From: Caulobacter sp. CCUG 60055
Lineage (GTDB): Bacteria > Pseudomonadota > Alphaproteobacteria > Caulobacterales > Caulobacteraceae
DNA: 64,000 bases
Direction of reading: 5' to 3'
NCBI RefSeq assembly: GCF_022750545.1
Contig: NZ_PUIC01000012.1
Location: 1-64,000, forward strand
Shown: one piece after another, positions 35,298 to 43,977 of the stretch
Layout of the letters: each line of letters opens with the position of its first letter
Numbering within the stretch: the first letter of the stretch is position 1
Made by a program: the position numbers and the translations under genes
Notes under the pieces: generated by a model
Told to the model about the DNA's origin: nothing
The model's database searches: none
The model's input: only the letters and a program-made list of their open reading frames with translations

Positions 35298-35923
35298 GAG
35301 GCCTCGCCGCTCCCCGTCGCGAAACCGGTCAGCGCCTGCATGTAGAGCTCGCTGGCGGCGTAGCGCTCGGCCCTCGGCACCTGCTCGTCGAGCGCGTAGT
35401 AGCCGACCTGGTGGTAGTAGGTGATGCGGGCCCGGACGTCGGCCTCCTCGGGCCGCCAGCCGGCGTCGCGGAACAGGGCGGCCAGGACCGCCAGCCGCTC
35501 GGCGTCGACCGCCTTGACCACCGCCGCGACCTCGGGCTCGGTCCGCGCCCAGGCGCGCACGGCCATGTCGTAGGCGGGCGAGAAGTCGACCTCGTCGATC
35601 AGCACCCGCATGAACGCGCGGAACCGCTCGATCGGCGGGCCTTCGCCGGCCAGGGGCGCGACCATGGCCAGGCCGTTGCGCTCGCGCCAATCCTCGACCA
35701 GGGCGTCGAGCAGCGCCTTGTGATCCTCGAACCGCCAGTAGAACCCGCCGCGCGTGACGCCTAAAGCCTTGGCGAGGCGGTCGATCTTCACGGCCTGGAT
35801 TCCCTCCGCGACCAGCAGGCGGCGCGCGGCCGCCACCCACTCGCCGCGTTCGAGACCGCCGCCCTCGGCGCGCTCGGCGAAGCGGCGGCGGCGTTCCGAG
35901 CTGGAGTTGGAGGTTTCGGTCAT
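35294..35923 (-). CDS. TetR-family regulator
   Basis: A 209-residue repressor-type regulator. An acidic/basic N-terminal tail precedes the DNA-binding domain: AARRLLVAEGIQAVKIDRLA, then KALGVTRGGFYWRFEDHKALLDAL (about residues 32-75). The helical ligand domain follows, with ITYYHQVGYYAL near 165. It is divergent from the sox operon, whose promoter carries a perfect palindrome over the -10 box, so control of sarcosine oxidation is the likely job. The ATG at 35923 is preferred to an upstream frame without family sequence. Confidence 0.88.
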   Translation of the reverse strand: MTETSNSSSERRRRFAERAEGGGLERGEWVAAARRLLVAEGIQAVKIDRLAKALGVTRGGFYWRFEDHKALLDALVEDWRERNGLAMVAPLAGEGPPIERFRAFMRVLIDEVDFSPAYDMAVRAWARTEPEVAAVVKAVDAERLAVLAALFRDAGWRPEEADVRARITYYHQVGYYALDEQVPRAERYAASELYMQALTGFATGSGEAS

Positions 35924-36008
35924 GGCGGTCCCTGACGTGACGGCCGCGCCGCGGCCGCTGCGCGTTAACTCGATGTGATACGCGGCCGGCCACGCCGAAG
36001 AAAGCCGC

Positions 36009-36047
36009 TTGACGAGGATCGGAGCCAGCACGATACAGTACTGTATT
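36009..36047 (+). promoter_or_regulatory. sox promoter with palindromic operator
   Basis: TTGACG (36009-36014), a 17-bp spacer and GATACA (36032-36037) make a good sigma-70-type promoter. The 14-bp perfect palindrome ATACAGTACTGTAT (36033-36046) covers the -10 box and the bases after it. Binding there would block polymerase. The divergent TetR protein is the obvious candidate. soxB starts 23 bp downstream. Confidence 0.6.
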
Positions 36048-36069
36048 CCTCCGTTCCAGCGAGTTCCCG

Positions 36070-37323
36070 ATGACCCAATATTCCGCCGGACGGCTGTTCA
36101 TCGAGGGGCTGCGCGGGCAGACCGGATGGCGTCCGGCGTGGCGTTCGCCCGAACCGAAGAAGCGTTACGACGCGGTGATCGTCGGCGGCGGCGGGCACGG
36201 GCTGGCCACGGCCTACTACCTGGCCAAGAACCACGGCCTCACCGAGGTGGCGGTGCTGGAGCGCGGCTGGCTGGGCGGCGGCAACACCGGCCGCAACACC
36301 ACGGTGATCCGCTCGAACTACTACTATCCGCAGAGCGCGCGGCTCTACGACTTCTCGCTCAAGCTCTACGAGGGCCTGTCGCGGGAGCTGAACTACAACA
36401 TCATGTTCAGCCAGCGCGGCATGATCACCGTCGCCCACAGCCGGCACGATCTGGAGATCGCCGAACGCTGGGCCGGCGCCGTGCGGCTGAACGGCGTCGA
36501 CGCCGAGATGATCTCGCCGCAGGAGATCAAGCGGCGCGTCCCCCTGCTCGACATCTCGGCCGGCGCCCGATTCCCGGTCTGGGGCGGGTTCGTGCAGCCC
36601 AGGGCCGGCACGGCGCGGCACGACGCCGTCGCCTGGGGCTACGCGCGGGCGGCGAGCGGCCTCGGCGTCGACATCATCCAGAACTGCGAGGTCGTCGGCT
36701 TCCTCAAGAACGAACGCGGCCGGGTGACGGGCGTCCGCACCAGCCGCGGCGACATCGCCGCCAACCGCGTGGGGCTGGCCGCCGCCGGCCATTCGACGGT
36801 GCTGGCCGACCTCGCCGGCTTCAGCCTGCCGATCACCAGCTACGCCCTGCAGGCCTTCGTCTCCGAACCGCTGAAGCCCGTGCTCGACACGGTGATGCTG
36901 TCGCTGGCCACAGGGGTCTATCTGAGCCAGTCCAACAAGGGCGGCCTGGTCGTCGGCGGCCCGCTGGACCCCTACGCCTCGTACGGGCAGCGCGGGAACC
37001 TTCCGGTCTGGGCCCACACCCTCGGCGCCGTGGCCGAACAGATGCCGGCGCTCGGCCGGGTCCGCCTGCTGCGCCAATGGGCCGGAATCGTCGACGTCGC
37101 CCCGGATTCCAGCCCCATCCTCGGCGAGACCCCGACGCCGGGCGTGCTGGTCAACTGCGGCTGGGGAACCGGCGGCTTCAAGGCCATACCGGCCGGCGGA
37201 ACCCTGTTCGCCCATCACCTGGCGACGGGGCGCCCCCACCCTCTCGCCGAACCCTTCTCGCTGGAGCGGTTCGCCGCCGGCGCCCTGATCGACGAGGCCG
37301 CGGCCTCGGGCATCGCTCACTAA
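36070..37323 (+). CDS. soxB: Sarcosine oxidase subunit beta
   Basis: A 417-residue flavin subunit of heterotetrameric sarcosine oxidase, which oxidises N-methylglycine to glycine, H2O2 and an activated C1 unit. The dinucleotide fold VIVGGGGHGLATAYYLAKNHG is near residues 36-56. RAGTARHDAVAWGYARAA contains the His usually linked covalently to FMN. C-terminal GETPTPGVLVNCGWGTGGFK is conserved. Length is normal. It is the first gene of soxBDAG-purU; soxD follows after 12 bp. Confidence 0.95.
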   Translation: MTQYSAGRLFIEGLRGQTGWRPAWRSPEPKKRYDAVIVGGGGHGLATAYYLAKNHGLTEVAVLERGWLGGGNTGRNTTVIRSNYYYPQSARLYDFSLKLYEGLSRELNYNIMFSQRGMITVAHSRHDLEIAERWAGAVRLNGVDAEMISPQEIKRRVPLLDISAGARFPVWGGFVQPRAGTARHDAVAWGYARAASGLGVDIIQNCEVVGFLKNERGRVTGVRTSRGDIAANRVGLAAAGHSTVLADLAGFSLPITSYALQAFVSEPLKPVLDTVMLSLATGVYLSQSNKGGLVVGGPLDPYASYGQRGNLPVWAHTLGAVAEQMPALGRVRLLRQWAGIVDVAPDSSPILGETPTPGVLVNCGWGTGGFKAIPAGGTLFAHHLATGRPHPLAEPFSLERFAAGALIDEAAASGIAH

Positions 37324-37335
37324 GGCCCGTCCTTC

Positions 37336-37629
37336 ATGCTGCTGATCCCCTGCCCCTGGTGCGGCCCCCGCGACGAGACCGAGTTCCGCTGCGGCGGCCA
37401 GAGCCACATCCAGCGCCCCGAACCCTATGGCGCGGTCGGAGACCAGGCCTGGTCCGACTACCTGTTCACCCGCGCCAATCCCAAGGGGGCCGGGCGCGAG
37501 CGCTGGGTGCACGCCTTCGGCTGCCGCCAATGGTTCAACCTCGTCCGCGACACCCGCACCCACGAGATCGCGGCGGTCTATCCGATGGGAGCGCCCCCCG
37601 CCGAGATCGCGGCGGAGACCGGCCGATGA
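37336..37629 (+). CDS. soxD: Sarcosine oxidase subunit delta
   Basis: A 97-residue small zinc-binding subunit. The N-terminal IPCPWCGPRDETEFRCGGQ and a following His supply the metal ligands; GCRQWFNLVRDTRTHEI is the conserved C-terminal block. Size is typical. The stop overlaps the soxA start by ATGA (37626-37629). Confidence 0.94.
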   Translation: MLLIPCPWCGPRDETEFRCGGQSHIQRPEPYGAVGDQAWSDYLFTRANPKGAGRERWVHAFGCRQWFNLVRDTRTHEIAAVYPMGAPPAEIAAETGR

Positions 37630-40547
37630 GCGGGAGCAGGCTCGCCGAGGGCGGCTCGGCCATCGACCGGAGCCGGCCGCTGCGCTTCACTTTCGACGGG
37701 CGCGCCCATACGGGCTTCGCCGGCGACACCCTGGCCTCGGCGCTGCTGGCCGCCGGCGTCTCCGTCGTCGGCCGGTCGTTCAAATACCACCGGCCGCGCG
37801 GCCTGCTCGCCGCCGGGGTCGAGGAGCCCAACGCCCTGGTCCGGCTGGAAGACGGACCGCGTACGGACGTCAACCTGCGCGCCACCGAGATCGAGCTGTA
37901 CGACGGCCTGGCCGCCGCGCCCGTGAATTGCTGGCCCAGCGCCCGCTTCGACGTCGGCGCGATCAACGCCGCGATCAGCCGCTTCATCCCGGCCGGCTTC
38001 TACTACAAGACCTTCATGTGGCCGGACTGGCGCTGGTTCGAGCCGCCGATCCGGCGGGCGGCCGGCCTGGGGCGCATATCGACCTCGCCCGATCCCGACC
38101 GCTATGACGAACGGCACGCCCATTGCGACCTTCTTGTGGTCGGCGGCGGGCCGGCGGGACTGGCCGCCGCGCTCGCCGCCAGCCGTCGCGGCGAGCGGGT
38201 GGTCCTGGCCGAGCAGGACCCGGCGCTGGGCGGCGCGGCGCTATGGCGCGCGGCGACGATCGACGGCCTGGAAGGCGCGGCCTGGGTCGCCCGGGCGCAG
38301 GCCGAGCTGGACGCCGCCCCCGAGACCACGGCCCTCGTCCGGGCCACGGCGATCGGCTGTTTCGACCACAACAGCGTCGCGGTCCTGGAGCGCCTCGTCG
38401 ACCGGCGCGACCGGGATGCGCGCCGCCCGAGGCTGCGGCTGTGGCGCGTGCGCGCCCGTCGGATCGTGCTGGCGACCGGCGCCATCGAGCGGCCGCTGGT
38501 GTTTCCCGGCAACGACCGCCCGGGCGTGATGCTGGCCTCGGCCGTCCAACAGAATCTCGAGCGTTGGGCGGCGCTGGCCGGCGAGGCGGCGGTGATCTTC
38601 ACCGACAACGACAGCGCCTACGCCGCCGCCCACGCCCTGGTCGGGGCCGGCGCCCAGGTGGTCGCCCTGCTCGACCGCCGCCCGGCCCCGCCCAAGCCGC
38701 TGGTCGAGGCCGCCGAAGCGCGCGGCGTCAGGGTCCTGCCGGGGACCGAGGTGACCGCGACGCACGGCGCCCCGGCGCTGTCGGCGGTGACGGCGCGGAC
38801 GCGGGACGGCGCGACCTTCAAACTCCAGGCCGACCTGCTGGCGATGTCCGGCGGCTGGAACCCCGCCGTCCACCTGTTCTCCCAGACCGGCGGCGCGCTG
38901 GCCTGGGACGCCGCACAAGCCCTGTTCAAGCCCTCCGCCATGGTCCGGGGATACGATGTCGTCGGCGCGGCCGACGCCAGGTTCGACCTCGGCGGCGCGC
39001 TCGAACAGGGATGGCGGGCCGGCGGGGGCCACGGCGCCCCGCCGGCCGCATCCGGCGAGGCCCGTCCCTGGACCTTCTCCGCCATCGGCCGCGTGGCCGC
39101 CCCCGGCAAGGCGTTCCTCGATTTCCAGAACGACGTCACCGTCGACGACCTCGCCCTGGCCCGGCGCGAGTCCTTCGTCTCGGTCGAGCACCTGAAACGC
39201 TACACCACGCTGGGCATGGCCCCCGACCAGGGCAAGACCTCGAACGTCAACGCCCTGGCGCTGATGGCGGAGCTGACCGGGCGCGGCGTGGCCCAGACCG
39301 GGACCACGCGGTTTCGCCCGCCGTACACTCCGGCGGCCTTCGGCGCGTTCGGCGGCCGGATGCGCGGCGAGCTCTTCCGGCCGCGCCGCCGCCTGCCGGC
39401 CCACGACCGCCACATCGAGGCCGGGGCCGTGTTCGAGGAATACGGCGGCTGGCTGCGCCCGGCCTGCTACGCCCACGCCGGCGCGACCCCGTCCGAGGCC
39501 GTGCGGGAGGAAGCCCTGGCCGTGCGGCGCGGGGTCGGCCTGTTCGACGCCTCCCCGCTCGGTAAGATCGAGGTGGCGGGCCCCGACGCCGCCGAGTTCC
39601 TCGACCGCGTCTACGCCAACGCCATGTCGACGCTGAAGGTCGGCCGGGCGCGCTACGGGCTGATGCTCAACGAACTCGGCGTGGTCATCGACGACGGCGT
39701 CACGGCGCGGCTTGCCGAGGACCGCTTCCTGGTGGGCGCCACCGGCGCGGGGGCCGCCCGCATCGCCGCCTGGCTGGAGGAGTGGCTGCAATGCGAGTGG
39801 CCGCATCTCGACGTGCTGGTCGCCCCGGTCACCACCAGCCTGGCCGTCCTGACGCTCAGCGGCCCGAAGGCCCGCGCCGTGCTCGAGGCGGCCGGCGTCG
39901 ACATCCCCGTCGACGCGGCGGCCTTCCCCCACATGGCGTTCCGCGACGGGCGGGTCGCGGGGACGCCGGCGCGCATCTTCCGCGTCAGCTTCACCGGCGA
40001 GGTCTCTTACGAGATCAACGTTGCGGCCGACCGCGCGGGCGAGCTCTGGGACCGCCTGCTCGCCGCCGGGCGGCCCCACGGCGTTCGTCCGGTTGGGATC
40101 GACGCCTGGATGCTGCTGCGCACCGAGAAGGGCTATCTGCACGTCGGCGCGGACACCGACGGCGGCACCGCCCCCGGCGACGTGGGCTGGGGCCACGTGC
40201 TCAAGCGGACGCACGATTTCATCGGCCGCCGCTCGCTGACCCGGCCGGCCAACCTGCGCGAGGACCGATTGCAGTTCGTCGGGCTGGAGGTGGTGGGCTC
40301 AAGCGCGCCCCTGACCATCGGCGGCCACCTCAAGGGCGCGGGCGGCGACGAGCCGAGCGACGGCTATGTCACCTCGTCCGGCTTCAGCCCCGTTCTGGGC
40401 CGGGGGGTGGCGCTGGGCATGGTCCGCGGCGGACGCGACCGCCTGGGCGAGGAACTTATGGTGGCGTCCGGCCCTGAGCGGGGCGCGCGCGTCCGCGTCA
40501 CCGCACCGGGCGCCTACGATCCGACGGGAGAGCGTCTGAATGGCTGA
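37626..40547 (+). CDS. soxA: Sarcosine oxidase subunit alpha
   Basis: A 973-residue subunit. Its N-terminal 2Fe-2S-like fold (without the cluster ligands) contains GRSFKYHRPRGLLAAGVEEPNALV; an NAD-binding fold follows with CDLLVVGGGPAGLAAALAA near 167-186 and VLATGAIERPLVFPGNDRPG; the C-terminal third (from about residue 600) is a GcvT-like aminomethyltransferase domain that binds tetrahydrofolate and collects the C1 unit, including GLFDASPLGKIEVAGPDA and FTGEVSYEINV. Length is normal. It overlaps soxD (ATGA) and soxG (8 bp). Confidence 0.95.
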   Translation: MSGSRLAEGGSAIDRSRPLRFTFDGRAHTGFAGDTLASALLAAGVSVVGRSFKYHRPRGLLAAGVEEPNALVRLEDGPRTDVNLRATEIELYDGLAAAPVNCWPSARFDVGAINAAISRFIPAGFYYKTFMWPDWRWFEPPIRRAAGLGRISTSPDPDRYDERHAHCDLLVVGGGPAGLAAALAASRRGERVVLAEQDPALGGAALWRAATIDGLEGAAWVARAQAELDAAPETTALVRATAIGCFDHNSVAVLERLVDRRDRDARRPRLRLWRVRARRIVLATGAIERPLVFPGNDRPGVMLASAVQQNLERWAALAGEAAVIFTDNDSAYAAAHALVGAGAQVVALLDRRPAPPKPLVEAAEARGVRVLPGTEVTATHGAPALSAVTARTRDGATFKLQADLLAMSGGWNPAVHLFSQTGGALAWDAAQALFKPSAMVRGYDVVGAADARFDLGGALEQGWRAGGGHGAPPAASGEARPWTFSAIGRVAAPGKAFLDFQNDVTVDDLALARRESFVSVEHLKRYTTLGMAPDQGKTSNVNALALMAELTGRGVAQTGTTRFRPPYTPAAFGAFGGRMRGELFRPRRRLPAHDRHIEAGAVFEEYGGWLRPACYAHAGATPSEAVREEALAVRRGVGLFDASPLGKIEVAGPDAAEFLDRVYANAMSTLKVGRARYGLMLNELGVVIDDGVTARLAEDRFLVGATGAGAARIAAWLEEWLQCEWPHLDVLVAPVTTSLAVLTLSGPKARAVLEAAGVDIPVDAAAFPHMAFRDGRVAGTPARIFRVSFTGEVSYEINVAADRAGELWDRLLAAGRPHGVRPVGIDAWMLLRTEKGYLHVGADTDGGTAPGDVGWGHVLKRTHDFIGRRSLTRPANLREDRLQFVGLEVVGSSAPLTIGGHLKGAGGDEPSDGYVTSSGFSPVLGRGVALGMVRGGRDRLGEELMVASGPERGARVRVTAPGAYDPTGERLNG

Positions 40548-41073
40548 CCCTAGCGCCGTGGCGCACGCCCCTGGACTGTCGATCGCCGAAAGCCCGGTCG
40601 CGGTCAGCCTGCTGCGCGTGCGCTCGCCCGATACGGGCCTGACGACCGCGCTCGGCGACGCCTTCGGCCTGGAATGGCCGACGCGGCCCAACACCGTCGG
40701 CGAGGGGCGCGTCCGCGCGGCCTGGCTCGCGCCCGGCGAGTGGGCGCTGTTCGACGCCGCCGAGGTCCTGGCGGCGCCCGTGACGGCGGCGCTCGGCGAG
40801 CGGCTGCATCACCTTTCCGACGTGTCGGCCGGCCGCCGGCTGTGGCGGGTCGAAGGCGAGCGGGCGCGCGAGCTGCTGGCCAAGGGCTGCGGCCTCGACA
40901 TTCACCCGCGGAGCTTCCCGCCCGGCAGTTGCGCCCAGACCGTGCTGGCCCAGGTCGCGATCCTGCTGATCGCGCCCGGCGGCGACGGAGCCTTCTCGAT
41001 CATCGCCGACGCCACCCTGGCCGCCCACCTGCGGCTCTGGTTCGCCGAGGCCGTACAGGAATTCATCGCATGA
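40540..41073 (+). CDS. soxG: Sarcosine oxidase subunit gamma
   Basis: A 177-residue small subunit. LAPGEWALFD near residue 63, HLSDVSAGRRLWRVEG and the segment ELLAKGCGLDIHPRSFPPGS are the conserved gamma-subunit blocks. It overlaps soxA at its start by 8 bp and purU at its end by ATGA (41070-41073), so translation is coupled through the operon. Confidence 0.93.
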   Translation: MADPSAVAHAPGLSIAESPVAVSLLRVRSPDTGLTTALGDAFGLEWPTRPNTVGEGRVRAAWLAPGEWALFDAAEVLAAPVTAALGERLHHLSDVSAGRRLWRVEGERARELLAKGCGLDIHPRSFPPGSCAQTVLAQVAILLIAPGGDGAFSIIADATLAAHLRLWFAEAVQEFIA

Positions 41074-41957
41074 CCCTCGCCGCACCGCCCTCGCCCGCCG
41101 CGCCCTCCTACGTGCTGATCGTCCGCTGCCCCGACACCAGGGGCGTGGTCGCGGCGGTGTCCGGCTATCTGGCGGACCAGGGCTGCTCGATCACCGAATC
41201 CAGCCATTACAACGACGCCGCCACCGGGCGCTTCTTCATGCGCACCGTGTTCGTGCGCGAGGGCGCCGAGCCGCTGCTGGCGCTGGAGCCGTTCAAGGCC
41301 GGCTTCGCGGCGGTGGCGGACCGCTTCGACATCCAATGGTCGCTGCACGACCTGTCGGTCCGTCCGCGCGTGCTGATCGCGGTCTCCAAGTTCGGGCATT
41401 GCCTGTTCGACCTGCTGCATCGCTGGCGCTCGGGCTTGTTGCCGGTCGACATCATGGCCGTGGTGTCGAACCACGACGACATGCGCTCGTTCGTCGAGTG
41501 GAGCGGCGTGCCCTATCATCACCTGCCCGTCGACAAGGCCGACAAGGCGGCCCAGGAGGCGCGCCTGCTCGAACTGGTCGAGCGGCTCGACATCGAACTG
41601 GTCGTCCTCGCCCGCTACATGCAGATCCTGTCGCCGGCCCTGTGCGAGGCGCTGTCGGGACGGTGCATCAACATCCACCACTCCTTCCTGCCCAGCTTCA
41701 AGGGCGCGACGCCCTATCACCAGGCTCACGCCCGCGGGGTGAAGATCATCGGGGCCACCGCCCATTACGTGACCACCGATCTCGACGAGGGCCCGATCAT
41801 CGAACAGGGGGTCGAACGGGTGAGCCACGCCCACACGCCGGCCAACCTCGTCGGCATCGGCCGCGACATCGAATGCACGGTGCTGGCCCGCGCCGTCTCC
41901 TGGCACATCGAGCATCGGCTGGCGGTCAACGGCCAGCGCACCATAGTGTTCAGCTGA
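41070..41957 (+). CDS. purU: Formyltetrahydrofolate deformylase
   Basis: A 295-residue enzyme that hydrolyses 10-formyl-tetrahydrofolate to formate and tetrahydrofolate. An N-terminal ACT domain (about residues 12-85, VLIVRCPDTRGVVAAVSGYL) is followed by a formyltransferase-fold domain with the catalytic block INIHHSFLPSFKGATPYHQA and the Asp in TTDLDEGPI. It regenerates free folate for sarcosine oxidase, which loads C1 units onto it, explaining its place as the last gene of the operon. Confidence 0.94.
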   Translation: MTLAAPPSPAAPSYVLIVRCPDTRGVVAAVSGYLADQGCSITESSHYNDAATGRFFMRTVFVREGAEPLLALEPFKAGFAAVADRFDIQWSLHDLSVRPRVLIAVSKFGHCLFDLLHRWRSGLLPVDIMAVVSNHDDMRSFVEWSGVPYHHLPVDKADKAAQEARLLELVERLDIELVVLARYMQILSPALCEALSGRCINIHHSFLPSFKGATPYHQAHARGVKIIGATAHYVTTDLDEGPIIEQGVERVSHAHTPANLVGIGRDIECTVLARAVSWHIEHRLAVNGQRTIVFS

Positions 41958-42060
41958 GACAGCGCCCCGCGAAAGGCGCGCCGTAAGAGACAAAAATATT
42001 GCAAATTTGGAAAATCATGAAAAAAATTATCGGAACCTACGGGTGCGGGGGAGAAGCGCA

Positions 42061-42987
42061 ATGGATACAAAATGGATCGAGGACTTCCTGAGCCTCGCCG
42101 AGACCAAGAGCTTCACGCGGTCGTCGGAACTGCGCTTCACGACCCAGTCGGCGTTCAGCCGCCGCATCAAGGCCCTGGAGACCTGGGCCGGCGCCCAGCT
42201 GTTCGACCGCAGCCTCCAGCCCGTGGCCCTCACCGAGGCCGGCGAGGTGTTCCGCGACCACGCCGAGGATCTGATGCGCCGGCTGCGGACCACCCGCGAA
42301 ACCGTGATGCGGCAGTCGTCCCTGCAACAGGGCACGGTGTCGATCACCGCGCCGCACAGCCTGGCCACCGAATTCTTCCCCCCCTGGCTCAAGCGGATCA
42401 GCGAGAAGATCGGGCCGGTGAACACCCGGCTGCTGCCGTGCAGCTTTCCCGAAGGCGTGGCCCTGATGACCGACCGCGGCTGCGAATTCATGCTGACCTA
42501 TTGCAAGGACGACGCCTTGGTCGATCTCGGTCCAGGCGACTACGCCAGCTGCCTGATCGGCGCCGACGCCCTGGTCCCGCTGAGCGCTCCCGCCGAGGGC
42601 GGCGGCCCTCGCCACCGGGCGGACGCCCTTCGGCCCGCGCCGTTCCTGGGCTATGCGGCGACCTCGCGGTTCAGCGGCGCGGTCCAGGCGCTGCTCGACG
42701 CCCATGACGAGATCGAGGTGGAATCGCCGCCGACCTTCACCTCGCCCTACGCCAACATCCTGAGATCGATGGTGCTTCACGGGTACGGCTTCGCGTGGCT
42801 GCTGGAGAACGAGACCCGGGCCGAAGTCCAGGCCGGCGAACTGGTCCGGGCTGGACCGGCCGACTGGGACATCCCGCTCGAAATCCGGCTGTTCCGCCCG
42901 CGCAAGCCGATCTCGCGGGTCGGCGAAGAGGTCTGGAACGCCGCCGTCGCCCTCAGTCTCGGCCAAGGGGACGAGCGGCGGGCCTGA
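42061..42987 (+). CDS. LysR-family regulator
   Basis: A 308-residue LysR protein. The helix-turn-helix begins DTKWIEDFLSLAETKSFTRSS and includes FTTQSAFSRRIKALETWAG; the effector domain follows with GTVSITAPHSLATEFFPPWL. The start at 42061 has GGGGGAG upstream. The 103 bp before it are AT-rich (41985-42045) in a GC-rich genome and likely hold the promoter. It follows purU but is spaced from it, and converges on the peptidase remnant, so its targets could be either the sox genes or the minus-strand amino-acid cluster. Confidence 0.87.
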   Translation: MDTKWIEDFLSLAETKSFTRSSELRFTTQSAFSRRIKALETWAGAQLFDRSLQPVALTEAGEVFRDHAEDLMRRLRTTRETVMRQSSLQQGTVSITAPHSLATEFFPPWLKRISEKIGPVNTRLLPCSFPEGVALMTDRGCEFMLTYCKDDALVDLGPGDYASCLIGADALVPLSAPAEGGGPRHRADALRPAPFLGYAATSRFSGAVQALLDAHDEIEVESPPTFTSPYANILRSMVLHGYGFAWLLENETRAEVQAGELVRAGPADWDIPLEIRLFRPRKPISRVGEEVWNAAVALSLGQGDERRA

Positions 42988-43012
42988 GCCCCTCCCCGGC
43001 TTTCGCCGAGGC

Positions 43013-43977
43013 TCACCAGATCCGCACCCGTTCGCCCGGATCGAGGAACAGCGACCGCCCCGACTTGACGTCGAAGCTGTCGTACCAGGCGTCGACATTG
43101 GGCACGACGCCGTTCACCCGGAACTGTCGCGGGGAATGCGGGTCGCTGACGATCCGGCGGCGCAGCGAATCCTCGCGCTGCTTGCCCCGCCAGGCCTGGG
43201 CGTAGCCCAGGAAGAAACGCTGGTCGCCGGTCAGGCCGTCCACCACCGGCGCGGGCGCCCCCTTCAGCGAGACGTGGTAGGCGTCGAGCGCCAGCAGCAC
43301 CCCGCCAAGGTCGGCGATGTTCTCGCCCAGGGTCAGTTGACCGTTCAGGCGCACGCCCGGCAGCGCCACGTAGGACGAATACTGCTTGGACAGCCTGGCG
43401 GCGCGGGCCTCGAAAGCGGCCGCGTCCTCGGCGGTCCACCAGTCGGCCAGCCGCCCGTCGCCGTCGTACTTGCGCCCCTCGTCGTCGAAGCCGTGGGTGA
43501 GCTCGTGGCCGATGACCGCGCCGATCGCGCCGTAATTGACCGCCGGGTCGGCCTCCGGGTCGAACAGCGGCGGCTGCAGGATGCCGGCCGGGAACACCAC
43601 CTCGTTGAGGATCGGGTCGCTATAGGCGTTGAAGGTCTGCGGCGTCAGGGTCCACTCGCCGCGGTCCACCGGCTTGTCGAGCAGCCCCACGGCGAACCGC
43701 CATTCGAACGCCGCCGCCCGCCTGACGTCGCCATAGAGGTCGTCTCGGCGGATGACCAGGGACCGATAATCGCGCGGGCGGTCCGGATAGCCGACATAGA
43801 CCGCCGTCTTGGACAGCTTCTCCAGGGCCCGCGCCTTGGTGGTCGGCGACATCCAGTCCAGCCGCTCGATGCGGGCCTTGAACGCCGCCTTCAGATCGTC
43901 GGCCAGGGCCTGGATGCGCTGCTTGGCGACCGGCGGGAAATACCGGGCGGCGACCGCGCAGGTCGCCCAGGGGTTCC
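43013..43977 (-). pseudogene. M13 metallopeptidase remnant, N-terminus missing
   Basis: About 320 codons match the C-terminal catalytic half of M13 (neprilysin/PepO-type) peptidases: RYFPPVAKQRIQALADDLK, DWMSPTTKARALEKLSK, AGILQPPLFDP, the zinc site GHELTHGFDDEG and the third ligand motif GENIADLGG, ending in RVRIW. Full family members have about 690 residues, so more than half is absent. The homology begins within a few codons of the stop of the upstream oxidase gene, and there is no start codon or ribosome binding site at the junction; the frame simply continues into the oxidase gene in another register. A deletion that joined the two genes is the simplest explanation. The catalytic residues themselves are intact. 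Confidence 0.75.

Noticed and set aside
41985-42045. AT-rich stretch before the LysR gene as a horizontally acquired segment
   Set aside because: It is only about 60 bp, ends at a normal LysR gene, and AT-rich promoters are expected in such a GC-rich genome.
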